This document shows, in pieces, positions 26,974 through 36,481 of a DNA stretch of 64,000 nt. This stretch comes from Arthrobacter sp. APC 3897 (GTDB lineage Bacteria; Actinomycetota; Actinomycetes; Actinomycetales; Micrococcaceae): assembly GCF_030407495.1 (NCBI RefSeq), contig NZ_JASDDG010000021.1, positions 1 through 64,000 on the forward strand, given 5' to 3'. Under the pieces are notes generated by a model. The model searched no databases. It was given only the letters and a program-made list of their open reading frames with translations, and was not told the origin of the DNA. The translations under genes were made by a program, and so were the position numbers. Position 1 is the stretch's first letter, and each line of letters opens with the position of its first letter.

Positions 26974-27525
26974 TTACTCGTAGACGTGCGGAGCCAGGGT
27001 GCCGATGAAGTCGAGGTTGCGGTACTTTTCGGCGAAGTCCAGGCCGTAACCCACCACAAACTCATTGGGGATGTCATAACCGACATATTTGACGTCGATT
27101 TCAACCTTCGCTGCGGTGGGCTTGCGCAGCAGGGTGCAGATCTCGACACTGGCCGGGCCGCGGGACTGCAGGTTGGTGCGCAGCCAGGAGAGGGTCAGGC
27201 CGGAGTCGATGATGTCTTCGACAATCAGCACATGCTTACCCAGGAGGTCCGTTTCAAGGTCCTTGAGGATGCGGACCACGCCGGAGGACTGCGTGCCGGA
27301 CCCGTAGGAGGAGACGGCCATCCAGTCCATGGTGACGTGGCTGTGCAGGGCACGGGACAGGTCTGCCATCACCATGACGGCGCCCTTGAGCACGCCAACC
27401 AGCAGGACGTCGCGTCCGGCGTAGTCGCGGTCGATCTCTGCCGCGAGTTCGTTAACCCGTGTTTGGATCTGCTCTTTGGTGTAGAGAACGTGCTTGAGGT
27501 CTGTCTGGACGTCGTGTGAATCCAC
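26974..27525 (-). CDS. hpt: Hpt, hypoxanthine phosphoribosyltransferase
   Basis: 183 residues. Converts hypoxanthine and guanine with PRPP to IMP and GMP. The PRPP-binding motif is VLIVEDIIDSGLTL (about 97-110), followed by the purine-binding VVGYGLDFAEKYRN. GTG start with GGGAG five bases upstream. It follows tilS by 36 bases, the usual tilS-hpt-ftsH order. Confidence 0.96.
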   Translation of the reverse strand: MDSHDVQTDLKHVLYTKEQIQTRVNELAAEIDRDYAGRDVLLVGVLKGAVMVMADLSRALHSHVTMDWMAVSSYGSGTQSSGVVRILKDLETDLLGKHVLIVEDIIDSGLTLSWLRTNLQSRGPASVEICTLLRKPTAAKVEIDVKYVGYDIPNEFVVGYGLDFAEKYRNLDFIGTLAPHVYE

Positions 27526-27561
27526 GAATGGCTCCCGGGTAAGAGATGTTGCAGCTGGATT

Positions 27562-28710
27562 TTAGGTGCTGCTCTTTTTCCTAAAGACAAGATTGCCATA
27601 GCCGGAGGTGCCTTGGGGAACCGGATTAGTGCGCACCTGCCGGTACACGCTGACTTTGCCGACCAGTTCAACGGGTCCGGCCGAGCCCGTGCGGCGCAGC
27701 AGCGCTTCCACCGACCGCAGCCGTTCCCAGCTCGGCTGGGCGCCTCCGAGTTCGACGGCGGCGAGGGCCAGAACGCGCTGCCGTACGGCGGGAGCCAGCT
27801 CACGCAGCGGTGCCTCGGGCAACAGGATGGTGTCCTCAGCGGGTGCCGCGGACGCCGCGGACGGGTCCTGCCGTCCGCGCAGCCGGGCATAGGTGTCAGC
27901 ACTCACGGTGTCCAGGTAGTCGGCGTCACCGGCGAGGATACGTGAGGAACGGAACAAAGCCTCGGCGATGCCGGGGCCAAGTTTCTCTTCCAGGAAGGGC
28001 AGCACCTCGGCACGGACCCGCGACCGGGCAAACGCCGGATCCGCATTGCTGGGGTCCAGCCAGGGGTCCAGGCCCTCGCTGGCGCAGATTTCCTCGGTTT
28101 CGCTCCTCCGCAGCCCCAGCAGCGGACGCAGATACTTTCCGCGGATCGGGCGCATCCCGGCAAGGGACCGGGTGCCTGATCCGCGGGCCAGACCCAAAAG
28201 CACCTGCTCCGCCTGGTCATCGAGCGTGTGGCCCAGCAGGACGGCGTCAGCGCCCGTCTCTTCAACGGCGGCGTCCAGCGCCGCATAGCGGACAGTCCGT
28301 GCGGCTGCCTCAGGACCCATGCCGGAGACCGGGACCGAAACAGTGCGGACCTGGACGGGATCCAGCCCCATGGCGGTAAGTTTCGCCGCTGCTGCGGCGG
28401 CAACTTCCGCCGATCCGGCCTGCAGGGCGTGATCGACGACAACGGCGCCCACCCGGTAATCGCCGCGGCGGGCGAAGAAGGAGGCGGCTTCGGCCAGTGC
28501 CAGCGAGTCAGGTCCGCCACTGCAGGCGACCAGCAGCAGGGGCGGCTGCCCTTCCGCGCTGCCGCGGGGTTCAAGGCCCGCGTCCCGGAGGGCGTCACGA
28601 AGCATATTGCGGGCTTTGCCCAGGGTCGGGTTCAGCCGTTTGCGCGGCCTGCGCTCCGGCGTGTTGCCGGCTGCGGGGGCGGGGGAATTCGAATCAGGAA
28701 ACATCTGCAC
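27562..28710 (-). CDS. tilS: TilS, tRNA(Ile)-lysidine synthetase
   Basis: 382 residues. Modifies the wobble cytidine of the minor isoleucine tRNA to lysidine, changing codon reading from AUG to AUA. The ATP-pyrophosphatase P-loop SGGPDSLALAEA lies at about 64-75, and LGHTLDDQAEQVLLGL is the second family motif. The first ~35 residues are not conserved in style, so the start (GTG 28710 or the ATG two codons on) is uncertain. It begins 6 bases after the upstream metalloprotease-like gene. Confidence 0.95.
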   Translation of the reverse strand: MQMFPDSNSPAPAAGNTPERRPRKRLNPTLGKARNMLRDALRDAGLEPRGSAEGQPPLLLVACSGGPDSLALAEAASFFARRGDYRVGAVVVDHALQAGSAEVAAAAAAKLTAMGLDPVQVRTVSVPVSGMGPEAAARTVRYAALDAAVEETGADAVLLGHTLDDQAEQVLLGLARGSGTRSLAGMRPIRGKYLRPLLGLRRSETEEICASEGLDPWLDPSNADPAFARSRVRAEVLPFLEEKLGPGIAEALFRSSRILAGDADYLDTVSADTYARLRGRQDPSAASAAPAEDTILLPEAPLRELAPAVRQRVLALAAVELGGAQPSWERLRSVEALLRRTGSAGPVELVGKVSVYRQVRTNPVPQGTSGYGNLVFRKKSST

Positions 28711-28716
28711 GTTCTG

Positions 28717-29856
28717 TTAGAGCCCCATCCGGGTCATCCAGAGGGAGGGGTTGTGAATTTCGGCTTCGGTGGGTAAATTCCCGGGCCCTTCCCAGACCCG
28801 GTTGAACCCTTCCATTCCCGCCCGGTCAACAACCGAACGGACAAATTTCGATCCGTCCCTGTACTGGCGCATCTTGGCGTCCAGGCCCATGATCTGGCGG
28901 AAAAAGCGGTCCAGCCAGCCATGGCTCTTTCCGCGGGCGTTGAACCGCTGGCGGATGGTCTTCACGCTGGGCACGATCGAGGCGTCCACGGCGTCCATGA
29001 CCACGTTGGCGTGCCCCTCCAGCAAGGACATCACTGCGGTCAGGTGGGACATCCGTTCCTTGTCCTCGGGATCCTGAAGGAGGGACATGAGGTCCACGGG
29101 GCGGTTGGGAACACCGTCGCCGCTGCCGCCGGTGAGGGCCGCGCGGCCGTCGGCGGACGCAAGCGTCCTGGCGGCCTGGTTCAGCCGCTCGGACAGGGTT
29201 TGGGCCTTGTCCATCAGGCCGTTGGTCAGCAGGCCGATCTGTTCCACCATGTGCCCGCGGAGCCAGGGTGCGGCCGCGAACTGCACCCGGTGGGTCTGCT
29301 CATGCAGGCACACCCAGAGCCGAAAGTCCGCCGGGTCCACGTTCAATTCGCGTTCCAGCGAGATGATGTTGGGCGCCACGAGCAGCAGCCTTCCTCCGGC
29401 GGGGCCTCCGGGGGTCTGCGCTGCGAAGGGATCATACTGTCCCAGGACCTTGGAGGCGAGGAAGGCCAGGACGGCGCCCATTTGGGCACCGGTCAGGGTT
29501 CCGCTGAGCGCGGTGTTGGCTCCCTTGAGCTGCTCCGGATGCGTCCGGGCCAGATTCTCCAGCGCAGGATTCAGGAGCGCGGCAAAACTGCGGGAGTTTG
29601 CTTTGGCCCAGGAAGCGCGGTCAACCACAAGGACTTCGGAATCGCGCAGGTCGCGCGCGGCTTCCAGGCCGGTGATGCGGTGTACGTGGGTGACCGCAGC
29701 ATCTGCCCTCGACCGGAGGTCCGCTACCGCAGCGCGGATTTCTCCGGCGGTCATCTTTGGTCCGGCGGACACCAGGGTGGCAGCCGTTCCTGCGGCCAGG
29801 TCCCAGTTCACGAGGTCGGCGGCGGCAGGGACGGGGTGCTGCTGATAGCTCTCCAT
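28717..29856 (-). CDS. Zinc-dependent metalloprotease-like protein (F420-biosynthesis-associated family)
   Basis: 379 residues. The HEQTH zinc motif (HExxH) is in CLHEQTHRVQFAA, and a conserved EGHANVVMDAVD downstream could give the third ligand. The family is annotated in actinobacteria as a zinc-dependent metalloprotease or as an F420-biosynthesis-associated protein; its substrate is unknown. The dacB-protease-tilS-hpt-ftsH order is conserved in this group, so the link with F420 is doubtful here. I chose the ATG at 29856 (GGACGG just upstream); the open frame runs 24 codons further into dacB. Confidence 0.78.
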   Translation of the reverse strand: MESYQQHPVPAAADLVNWDLAAGTAATLVSAGPKMTAGEIRAAVADLRSRADAAVTHVHRITGLEAARDLRDSEVLVVDRASWAKANSRSFAALLNPALENLARTHPEQLKGANTALSGTLTGAQMGAVLAFLASKVLGQYDPFAAQTPGGPAGGRLLLVAPNIISLERELNVDPADFRLWVCLHEQTHRVQFAAAPWLRGHMVEQIGLLTNGLMDKAQTLSERLNQAARTLASADGRAALTGGSGDGVPNRPVDLMSLLQDPEDKERMSHLTAVMSLLEGHANVVMDAVDASIVPSVKTIRQRFNARGKSHGWLDRFFRQIMGLDAKMRQYRDGSKFVRSVVDRAGMEGFNRVWEGPGNLPTEAEIHNPSLWMTRMGL

Positions 29857-29918
29857 CCGTCCATCAGAACACACGGGTACTCCGTTGACAGGATGGTTCG
29901 CTGTCCGCCGAACCCTGT

Positions 29919-31346
29919 TCAGCGGCATCCGCAGCCGGCGAGGACGGCAGCAGCCGCGTCCACGGCCGCACGGGCCTGCGCAGTGTTGTTCTCCAGTCCG
30001 TTGGCAACAATTGCGAAGGACAGGAGCCGTCCGTCAGCGTCAGTCACGAATCCGGTCAGTGATGTCACCGCGAACAGGGTGCCGGTTTTGGCGCGGACGA
30101 GTCCGGCCGCCGGGGTGTCCCCGGCGAACCGGGAGGCCAGGGTTCCACTCAATCCGGCTACCGGAAGGGCGTAGGGCAGGTCCCGGACGCTGCTGTCCGG
30201 CGATGTCAGGGCGGCCCGGACGGCAGAGGCAAGCTGCAGGGCCGAGATCTCCGTTCCGCTGCCCAGCCCGGAGACATCAGCCAGCACCATGCCGGCGGTG
30301 TTGACCCCCAGCCCTGACACTGCGGCTTCCACGGCCGCTGCTGCTCCGTCGAAGGAGCCTTCACGGCCGGTTTTCAGCGCTGCCATGCGGCCCAGTGCTT
30401 CGGCCAGGTAGTTGTCCGACGCCAGCAGCATCTGCGTTACCTGTTCTGCCACCGGCGCCGACGCCACGGTTGCCAGCCGCTCAGCGCCGTCGCCGGCTGT
30501 TCCGCGTGTGACCCGGGCGTCCACCTCAAAACCGTAGCCGGCGGCAGCGGTCTTCAGTGCGGCAGTAAAAGCGTCAGCGGCAGCGAGCGCGGCGTCGTCG
30601 ACGCGGGCGCCGTACTGCCGTCCCTCCACCGCCCACGCGGAATTGACGGCCAGCGGATAGAGCGCGGCGGCCTCCCCTGCCTGGATGTCTTCCCGGTTCC
30701 AGGCAGGCGAGAGCACGTCCCCGGTGAACAGTGAGTCATCCAGCTGGACGCTGACCGTTCCGGATACCCCGCGTCCGGACAGGGCGGCGGCTGTTTCCTC
30801 AGCCAGTGTCTGCAGTCCCGCATGCCCGACGACGGCGTTCTCATCCGATGCTCCCGTCCCCAGCAGCACATCGCCGCCGCCTGCGAGGACAACTGTTTCG
30901 GGTGTGCCGCCGGCATAAACGGAGGTTTCAAACCGGGTGTCGGATCCGAGAACCGAAAGGGCTGCGGCGGCGGTCAGGAGTTTGAGGCTGGAGGCGGGGG
31001 TTGCCGGGGCGGCGCCGTTGAGGTCATAGAGGATTTCACCCGACAGGACATCAACGACTGTGCCGTGGAACTGTCCGCTGCCGGGGACCGCCAGTTCAGC
31101 GTCGAGGAGACCGCCCAGAACCTTGGTGTCCGGCAGGGGCGCACCCGGGTCCGCCGGCGCCGGAGAATCGTCCCGGCCGGCAGATAAAACCGCAGGAGCC
31201 TGCTGGTACGCCGGTACCACCAGCTGCCGCCGGGGCTGCTCCCGGTCCAGCGCTGCCAGTACCGGCGGGCCGGCGTAGAAACACAGCGGAACCACCAGGA
31301 GGGCCAAAACCAGTGTCAGCAGGAGGCCGGAAGAAACCCTTCCCAT
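29919..31346 (-). CDS. dacB: DacB, D-alanyl-D-alanine carboxypeptidase/endopeptidase (PBP4 type)
   Basis: 475 residues. An N-terminal hydrophobic stretch (about 6-30) is a signal peptide or anchor. Penicillin-binding motifs in order: SSLK at 119-122 with S119 as nucleophile, SDN (about 310), and KTG (about 428). It trims or cleaves peptidoglycan stem peptides outside the membrane. I chose the ATG at 31346 (GAGGTG upstream) because the signal peptide starts there. It is divergent from ppa. Confidence 0.93.
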   Translation of the reverse strand: MGRVSSGLLLTLVLALLVVPLCFYAGPPVLAALDREQPRRQLVVPAYQQAPAVLSAGRDDSPAPADPGAPLPDTKVLGGLLDAELAVPGSGQFHGTVVDVLSGEILYDLNGAAPATPASSLKLLTAAAALSVLGSDTRFETSVYAGGTPETVVLAGGGDVLLGTGASDENAVVGHAGLQTLAEETAAALSGRGVSGTVSVQLDDSLFTGDVLSPAWNREDIQAGEAAALYPLAVNSAWAVEGRQYGARVDDAALAAADAFTAALKTAAAGYGFEVDARVTRGTAGDGAERLATVASAPVAEQVTQMLLASDNYLAEALGRMAALKTGREGSFDGAAAAVEAAVSGLGVNTAGMVLADVSGLGSGTEISALQLASAVRAALTSPDSSVRDLPYALPVAGLSGTLASRFAGDTPAAGLVRAKTGTLFAVTSLTGFVTDADGRLLSFAIVANGLENNTAQARAAVDAAAAVLAGCGCR

Positions 31347-31575
31347 CACCTCACCGCCGCTTTCCCTCGACAGGTCCCGCACTGCGCCGGGCAGTGATAA
31401 CGGACCAAGACATATATCTTTAAGACTAGACCGGCGCCGCCGCCCGCTTTGACGCGGACAAACATGCGGCCGTTGGAGCATTTATCAGCCTAGGTTCACG
31501 GCAGTGCTTATTCTTGACCCGCCGCGGCCTGTTCCGTTTGTGGTGCCATGCCGGCGCCACGCCAGAGGAGTATCC

Positions 31576-32121
31576 ATGAAGCTCGACGTCACCATCGAGA
31601 TCCCCAAGGGATCCCGGGTCAAGTACGAAATTGACCATGAAACCCACCGCCTGCGCCTGGACCGCATCCTGTTCACGTCCATGGCCTACCCCACCCACTA
31701 CGGCTACTTCGAGAACACCCTCGGCGAAGACGGCGATCCGCTGGACGCCCTGGTCATGCTCCAGGACTTCGACCTGATGCCCGGCGTGCTGGTGGAATCC
31801 CGTCCCATCGGCGTCTTCAACATGGTGGACGACGGCGGCGGAGACGCCAAGGTCCTGTGCGTTCCGGTTGATCCCCGTTTTGACCACATCAAGGACATCT
31901 CGGACGTTTCCGACTTCCTGCTCGATGAGATCAAGCACTTCTTCACCAAGTACAAGGATCTGGAGCCGGGCAAGTGGGTTGAAGCCGCTGACTGGGCCGG
32001 CCGTGAGGAAGCCGAGGCCGAGGTGGAAGCTTCCCTGGCCCGCTTCGCCGCTCTCGGCGAAGGCAGCGAAGAGGACGAGCCCCAGGGCCGCGACGTCGAC
32101 GCCGACCCTCAGAACGACTAG
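31576..32121 (+). CDS. ppa: Ppa, inorganic pyrophosphatase
   Basis: 181 residues. Soluble family I enzyme; active-site aspartates are in [12 protein letters not shown]. After residue ~160 there is an acidic tail ([21 protein letters not shown]) that is longer than in most members. Start at the ATG 31576, with AGAGGAG seven bases upstream. Followed by a strong terminator. Confidence 0.97.
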   Translation: MKLDVTIEIPKGSRVKYEIDHETHRLRLDRILFTSMAYPTHYGYFENTLGEDGDPLDALVMLQDFDLMPGVLVESRPIGVFNMVDDGGGDAKVLCVPVDPRFDHIKDISDVSDFLLDEIKHFFTKYKDLEPGKWVEAADWAGREEAEAEVEASLARFAALGEGSEEDEPQGRDVDADPQND

Positions 32122-32158
32122 CGCGTCCCGGACCCGTTCCGGGTTCGGATCCGCGCCC

Positions 32159-32194
32159 GACGGCGGCTGTTCCCTCACGGGGACGGCCGCCGTC
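32159..32194 (+). terminator. Terminator after ppa
   Basis: Nine-base outer stem GACGGCGGC / GCCGCCGTC plus an inner stem GTTCCC / GGGGAC with loop TCAC, followed by CGTCGTTGTTGTGG, which is T-rich. It starts 38 bases after the ppa stop. Confidence 0.8.
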
Positions 32195-32333
32195 GTCGTT
32201 GTTGTGGTTTCCCTCTGCCGGGTGCGCTGATGATGGCCCCCGGAAGCTCAGCCTTCCGGCGTTAGGCCAACACCCGCAGGGCGCGCCGCAACCGATACCG
32301 GTTGTCTTTGCGGTCCTCTGGCATGCTGAACCC

Positions 32334-32984
32334 ATGCATTATGTGCTGACGATCAACCAGCGGGACTCCCGCGAATCGGGGGACCTGGTTCCTGAGCTCA
32401 TCCGTTCACTGCGCCATTTACCGGCCGTCGTTCCCTTCCAGCGCTCGGTGGGTGATGAGGCGCAGGGCGTACTCGCGGATGCCGCCGCGGCCGTCGATGC
32501 CGCGCTGGCCGCCATCCGGCAGCGCCGCTGGAACGTGGGCATCGGCGTCGGCGAAGTCCATCCGCCGCTTCGGCAGAACATCCTGGACAATGACGGGTTT
32601 GGGCTGGTCTACGCACGCCGCGCCGTGGTCAGGGCGCAGAAAACCGGCGAACGGATTCCGCTCGCCGTGGACGGACCGGACGCTGATCTTGCCGCGGAAG
32701 CCCAGGCGGTGCTGCGGCTGCTGGGCCAGATTGCGGCCAGCCGCACCGACGCCGAGTGGAAGGTGCTGGACCTGATGACTCCCGGCGCCCGCGGGCAGCA
32801 AAAATATGTGGCGGAAATCCTTGGCATCACCACGCAGGCCGTCAGCAAAGCCGTGGTGCGCTCCCACTGGCAGGAGGAGTGGGCCACCCGGCCCGCCGCT
32901 GCACGGCTCCTGACGCTGTGCGCCGGACCTGCGGCCCTTCCGTCCTCCGCCGCAGCCCTGGAACCGGCGGGCCGGGCCCGCTGA
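32334..32984 (+). CDS. SatD-like protein with a C-terminal helix-turn-helix
   Basis: 216 residues. The N-terminus (YVLTINQRDSRESGDLVPELI) resembles the SatD family, and the last third carries a helix-turn-helix (KYVAEILGITTQAVSKAV at about 160-177) of MarR or sigma-70-region type. A transcriptional role is inferred; no target is known. It lies between ppa's terminator and a convergent HAD gene. Start at the ATG 32334; no clear ribosome binding site. Confidence 0.65.
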   Translation: MHYVLTINQRDSRESGDLVPELIRSLRHLPAVVPFQRSVGDEAQGVLADAAAAVDAALAAIRQRRWNVGIGVGEVHPPLRQNILDNDGFGLVYARRAVVRAQKTGERIPLAVDGPDADLAAEAQAVLRLLGQIAASRTDAEWKVLDLMTPGARGQQKYVAEILGITTQAVSKAVVRSHWQEEWATRPAAARLLTLCAGPAALPSSAAALEPAGRAR

Positions 32985-33010
32985 GCAGGCAACCCGCCTG
33001 CCCCTGCCGG

Positions 33011-33856
33011 TTAGCTGTTTGCCAGCCCGCGCAGGATGGTGGCAGCGCCGTCTTCATACACGGTGCCGGTGACCTCGGTTGCCGCCTGGAGCACTTCGGC
33101 CGGAGCCTGGCCCATGGCCACTCCGCGGGCCGCCCAGCCCAGCATTTCGATGTCATTGCGGCCGTCGCCCATGGCGAGCGTGTACTTCCGGTCAATGTCC
33201 AGCCTGCTGCGGACCTTTTCCAGTGCGCTGGCCTTGGTGACGCCTTCGGCGGCGATGTCCAGCCAGGCGGTCCAGCCCACTGAGTACGTCACGCCGTGCA
33301 GGCCGATGGCCCGCACTGCCTCGCCGAATTCCTCGGCCGTGGAATCGACGCTGAAGACCACCACGCGGACTGCTTCGGCACTGCGCAGGCGCTCAAAGTC
33401 CACCGCCTGGGCCTCCACGCCAAAGCTGGCATCCTGGAACCGCTCGGTGGAAAGAAAGTTGCCGTGTGAATCTTCGAGGGCAAACTTGGCGGTGGGCAGC
33501 TTGCTGCGCAGGGCGTCCAGGGCGGTCCGGGGATCGAATACAACCCGGTCCATTACTTCGTAGCCGTCCGGAAGAGCGGTATCGACCCGCAGGGTCACGC
33601 CGCCGTTGGAGGCTACGCAGTAGCCCTTGGTGATGCCAAGACGCTCCAGGATGGGCAGGGCTGCCCCGTAGGACCGTCCGGTGGCGATGACCAGTTGATG
33701 GCCGGCGGCAATTGCAGCCGCCGCAGCTTCGCGGACTCCCGCGGACATGTGCCCGTCGTGGTCCACCAGGGTGCCGTCCACGTCCAGTGCCACCAGATGG
33801 GTGTTGTGATCAGGGTTCTGCCGGTCTTCGATGCCGGTACTTGTCATAGTTGTCAT
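33011..33856 (-). CDS. HAD-superfamily (Cof-type) phosphatase
   Basis: 281 residues. Motif I DVDGTLVDHDG (about 24-34), motif II (ATGRS, about 65), and motifs III/IV in the C-terminus (TKASALEKV, AMGDGRNDIEML). A C2-type cap sits between. Such proteins hydrolyse sugar phosphates or nucleotides with broad specificity; the substrate is unknown. Start at the ATG 33856, preceded by GAGGCG. A serS terminator separates it from serS. Confidence 0.9.
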   Translation of the reverse strand: MTTMTSTGIEDRQNPDHNTHLVALDVDGTLVDHDGHMSAGVREAAAAAIAAGHQLVIATGRSYGAALPILERLGITKGYCVASNGGVTLRVDTALPDGYEVMDRVVFDPRTALDALRSKLPTAKFALEDSHGNFLSTERFQDASFGVEAQAVDFERLRSAEAVRVVVFSVDSTAEEFGEAVRAIGLHGVTYSVGWTAWLDIAAEGVTKASALEKVRSRLDIDRKYTLAMGDGRNDIEMLGWAARGVAMGQAPAEVLQAATEVTGTVYEDGAATILRGLANS

Positions 33857-33931
33857 CGCCTCATTTAAACAGATAGCCGCAGATCCCGAAAGGACGCGGC
33901 TCACATATGTGCGCAGGTGGGGTGCGGAAAA

Positions 33932-33965
33932 CAGTTCCTGTCCCGGGTATCCGGAACAGGAACTG
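33932..33965 (-). terminator. Terminator after serS
   Basis: Stem CAGTTCCTGT / ACAGGAACTG plus CCGG/CCGG with loop GTAT and one mismatch, followed on the minus strand by TTTTCC. It lies 33 bases after the serS stop. Confidence 0.85.
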
Positions 33966-33998
33966 CCGCAGGGTTGAACCCGGTAACTGCGGGTCGTA

Positions 33999-35276
33999 TT
34001 ACAGGACCGGCAGGACCTCGAGTCCGCCCAGGTACGGGCGCAGGGCAGCCGGAACCGTGACGGACCCGTCCGGGTTCTGGTGGTGCTCCAGGATGGCTAC
34101 AATCCACCGGGTGGTGGCCAGGGTGCCGTTCAGCGTGGCCACCGCACGGGTGCCCTTGCCGTCGCCGTCCTGGCGTTCGCGGATGTTCAGGCGCCGGGCC
34201 TGGAACGTGGTGCAGTTGGAAGTTGAGGTCAGCTCGCGGTAGGCGTTCTGGGTGGGAACCCAGGCTTCACAGTCGAACTTGCGGGCAGCTGACATGCCCA
34301 GATCGCCGGCGGCGGTATCGATCACCCGGTAGGGCAGCTCCACCTTGGCAAGCATTTCTTCTTCCCAGGCCAGCAGCCGCTGATGTTCCGCCGCAGCGTC
34401 TTCCGGCTTGGTGTAGATGAACATTTCCACTTTGTTGAACTGGTGGACGCGGATGATTCCGCGGGTGTCCTTGCCGTGCGAGCCTGCCTCGCGGCGGTAG
34501 CAGGAGGACCAGCCGGCGTATCGGACCGGTCCGCCGTTGAGGTCCAGGATTTCGTCGGCGTGGTAGCCGGCCAGCGGCACCTCGGACGTGCCTACCAGGT
34601 ACAGGTCATCCTCGGCGAGGCGGTAGATCTCGGCGTCGTGCGCCACGTCAAAGCCGGTGCCCTGCATGGTTTCCGGGCGCACCAGCGTGGGCGTGATCAT
34701 GGGGACAAAGCCGGCCTGGACGGCCTGGTCCATGGCCATGTTCAGCAGGGCCAGTTCCAGGCGGGCACCAACGCCGCGCAGGAAATAGAACCGGGAGCCG
34801 GACACCTTGGCGCCGCGCTCCATGTCAATGGCGCCCAGCAGTTCACCGATCTCCAGGTGGTCGCGGGGCGTGAAGCCTTCGGCTTCGAAGTCACGGGGGG
34901 TGCCGACCGTTTTGAGGACCTCGAAGTCATCCTCTCCGCCGGCGGGGACGCCGTCCTGCACCAGGTTCGGGATGCGGCGCAGCAGGGCATCGGATTCGGC
35001 CTGGGCGGCGTCCGCCTCGGCACCGGCCGCCTTAACGGCAGCGGCCAGCTCCTTGACCTCTGCCAGGAGGGCCTGCTTTTCCTCGCCCTTCGCCTTGGCA
35101 ACGCGCTTGCCGAAGGCATTCTGCTCGGCCCGCAGGCTCTCAAAGCGGGTGCGCGAGTCACGGCGCGCGGCATCAGCAGCGATGATCGCGTCCACCAGGG
35201 ACTCGTCCGCTTGGCGGGCGCGCTGGGAGGCTCGGAATTTTTCGGGGTTTTCGCGGAGCTCATTAACATCGATCAC
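33999..35276 (-). CDS. serS: SerS, seryl-tRNA synthetase
   Basis: 425 residues. The N-terminal ~110 residues form the tRNA-binding coiled-coil arm (Lys/Glu/Ala-rich). The class II core has motif 2 ([22 protein letters not shown]) and motif 3 ([16 protein letters not shown]). GTG start 35276 has no ribosome binding site, but TACTCT ends six bases upstream, so it is probably leaderless. Divergent from the diacylglycerol-kinase-like gene. Confidence 0.97.
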   Translation of the reverse strand: MIDVNELRENPEKFRASQRARQADESLVDAIIAADAARRDSRTRFESLRAEQNAFGKRVAKAKGEEKQALLAEVKELAAAVKAAGAEADAAQAESDALLRRIPNLVQDGVPAGGEDDFEVLKTVGTPRDFEAEGFTPRDHLEIGELLGAIDMERGAKVSGSRFYFLRGVGARLELALLNMAMDQAVQAGFVPMITPTLVRPETMQGTGFDVAHDAEIYRLAEDDLYLVGTSEVPLAGYHADEILDLNGGPVRYAGWSSCYRREAGSHGKDTRGIIRVHQFNKVEMFIYTKPEDAAAEHQRLLAWEEEMLAKVELPYRVIDTAAGDLGMSAARKFDCEAWVPTQNAYRELTSTSNCTTFQARRLNIRERQDGDGKGTRAVATLNGTLATTRWIVAILEHHQNPDGSVTVPAALRPYLGGLEVLPVL

Positions 35277-35282
35277 GTTTCA

Positions 35283-35288
35283 AGAGTA
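35283..35288 (-). promoter_or_regulatory. -10 element TACTCT of a probable leaderless serS
   Basis: TACTCT on the minus strand is followed by six bases and the GTG at 35276. It faces the TAGGCT element of the divergent gene, about 60 bases away. Confidence 0.5.
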
Positions 35289-35346
35289 CCGAAAACGCGG
35301 ACGGGCACCGGCACGGGCTTCGGCCGGTCTCCGCCCGGGACCGGGT

Positions 35347-35352
35347 TAGGCT
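35347..35352 (+). promoter_or_regulatory. -10 element TAGGCT before the diacylglycerol-kinase-like gene
   Basis: TAGGCT fits TANNNT and ends ten bases before the ATG at 35363. The leader would be only a few bases long. Confidence 0.45.
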
Positions 35353-35362
35353 GGGAACCACT

Positions 35363-36481
35363 ATGTCCGCACCGCTGATCGTCCTTCTTGTGCTGCTGGC
35401 CGCTGCCCTGGCGGCCCTGGCAGCATGGCAGGTGGCCAGACGGCGGCGGCGGGAGGCTGCGAAGCGGGCTGTCGTCCAGACCCTCGCCCCGGGTGACCAA
35501 CGGATTGCCCTGGTGCTGAACCCCGTGAAGGCGCAGGCTCCGGCCGCACGGACCCTGTTGGCGGAGGCGTGCGAACTGGCCGGCTGGGATCCCCCTTTGA
35601 TCCTCGAAACCACCCGGCAGTCCCCGGGATACGAGCAGGCGCGCCGGGCCGTGGAGCTGGGGGCCGACGTCGTCCTTGCAGGCGGCGGTGACGGAACAGT
35701 GCGGGAGGTGGCCCGCGCACTGGCCAACTCTCCAGCCGCACTGGGGCTGCTGCCGCTGGGGACAGGCAACCTGCTGGCACGGAACCTGGGGATTCCGGTG
35801 GCGGACCTGGCAGCTTCGGTCCGCACGGCGCTTCACGGGGACCAGAGGCGCATTGACATGGGCAATATTGACCTTCTCGATGCCGTCACCGGTGAGCGGC
35901 ACAGCAGTACGTTTCTGGTCATGGGCGGAATTGGACTCGATGCCGAAGTCATTGCCGCCACCCGGGACGACCTGAAGAAACGGGTGGGCTGGCTGGCCTA
36001 CAGCGAGGCCGGCGTGCGGCTGCTGCCCGGCCGCCGTACCAAGATGAGCATCTCGCTGGACGGCGAGCCGCACCAGGTCCGCAAGGTCCGCAGCATCCTC
36101 TTCGCCAATCTGGGCAGGCTTCCGGCCGGGATCGACTTCATCCCCGAGGCAAAAATGGATGACGGGCTGCTGGACGTGGTGATTATGAGTCCGCGCAGCC
36201 TGGCCGGCTGGCTGTGGGTGGCGGGCAAGGTGGTCACCAGGTATCCCCGGGACATTCCGGTTATTGACTACCGCCGTGCCCGGACCGTGGAGATCCGGGT
36301 GGCACATCCCACCGAAACCCAGCTGGACGGTGACCTGACCGGAGCGGCAACCAGCGTCCGGGTGGAGGTGGATCCCCAGGCGCTGCTGGTCCGGGCACCG
36401 TCACCGGACCAGCAGCATCCACGGCTGCCGGGCTCGTACCCTTTGGCGCGGTCCTCGGCGCGGGCGGGCCGCCGGAACTAG
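35363..36481 (+). CDS. Diacylglycerol/sphingosine-kinase-like lipid kinase
   Basis: 372 residues. An N-terminal membrane segment (about 4-24) is followed by an Arg-rich stretch, then the DAGK catalytic domain. The nucleotide-binding motif is VLAGGGDGTVREVA (about 104-117), then GLLPLGTGNLLARNLGI. Such enzymes phosphorylate diacylglycerol or related lipids at the membrane. The last ~25 residues are a Pro/Ser/Arg tail. The stop codon shares the palindrome CTAG with the stop of the convergent gene. Confidence 0.9.
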   Translation: MSAPLIVLLVLLAAALAALAAWQVARRRRREAAKRAVVQTLAPGDQRIALVLNPVKAQAPAARTLLAEACELAGWDPPLILETTRQSPGYEQARRAVELGADVVLAGGGDGTVREVARALANSPAALGLLPLGTGNLLARNLGIPVADLAASVRTALHGDQRRIDMGNIDLLDAVTGERHSSTFLVMGGIGLDAEVIAATRDDLKKRVGWLAYSEAGVRLLPGRRTKMSISLDGEPHQVRKVRSILFANLGRLPAGIDFIPEAKMDDGLLDVVIMSPRSLAGWLWVAGKVVTRYPRDIPVIDYRRARTVEIRVAHPTETQLDGDLTGAATSVRVEVDPQALLVRAPSPDQQHPRLPGSYPLARSSARAGRRN

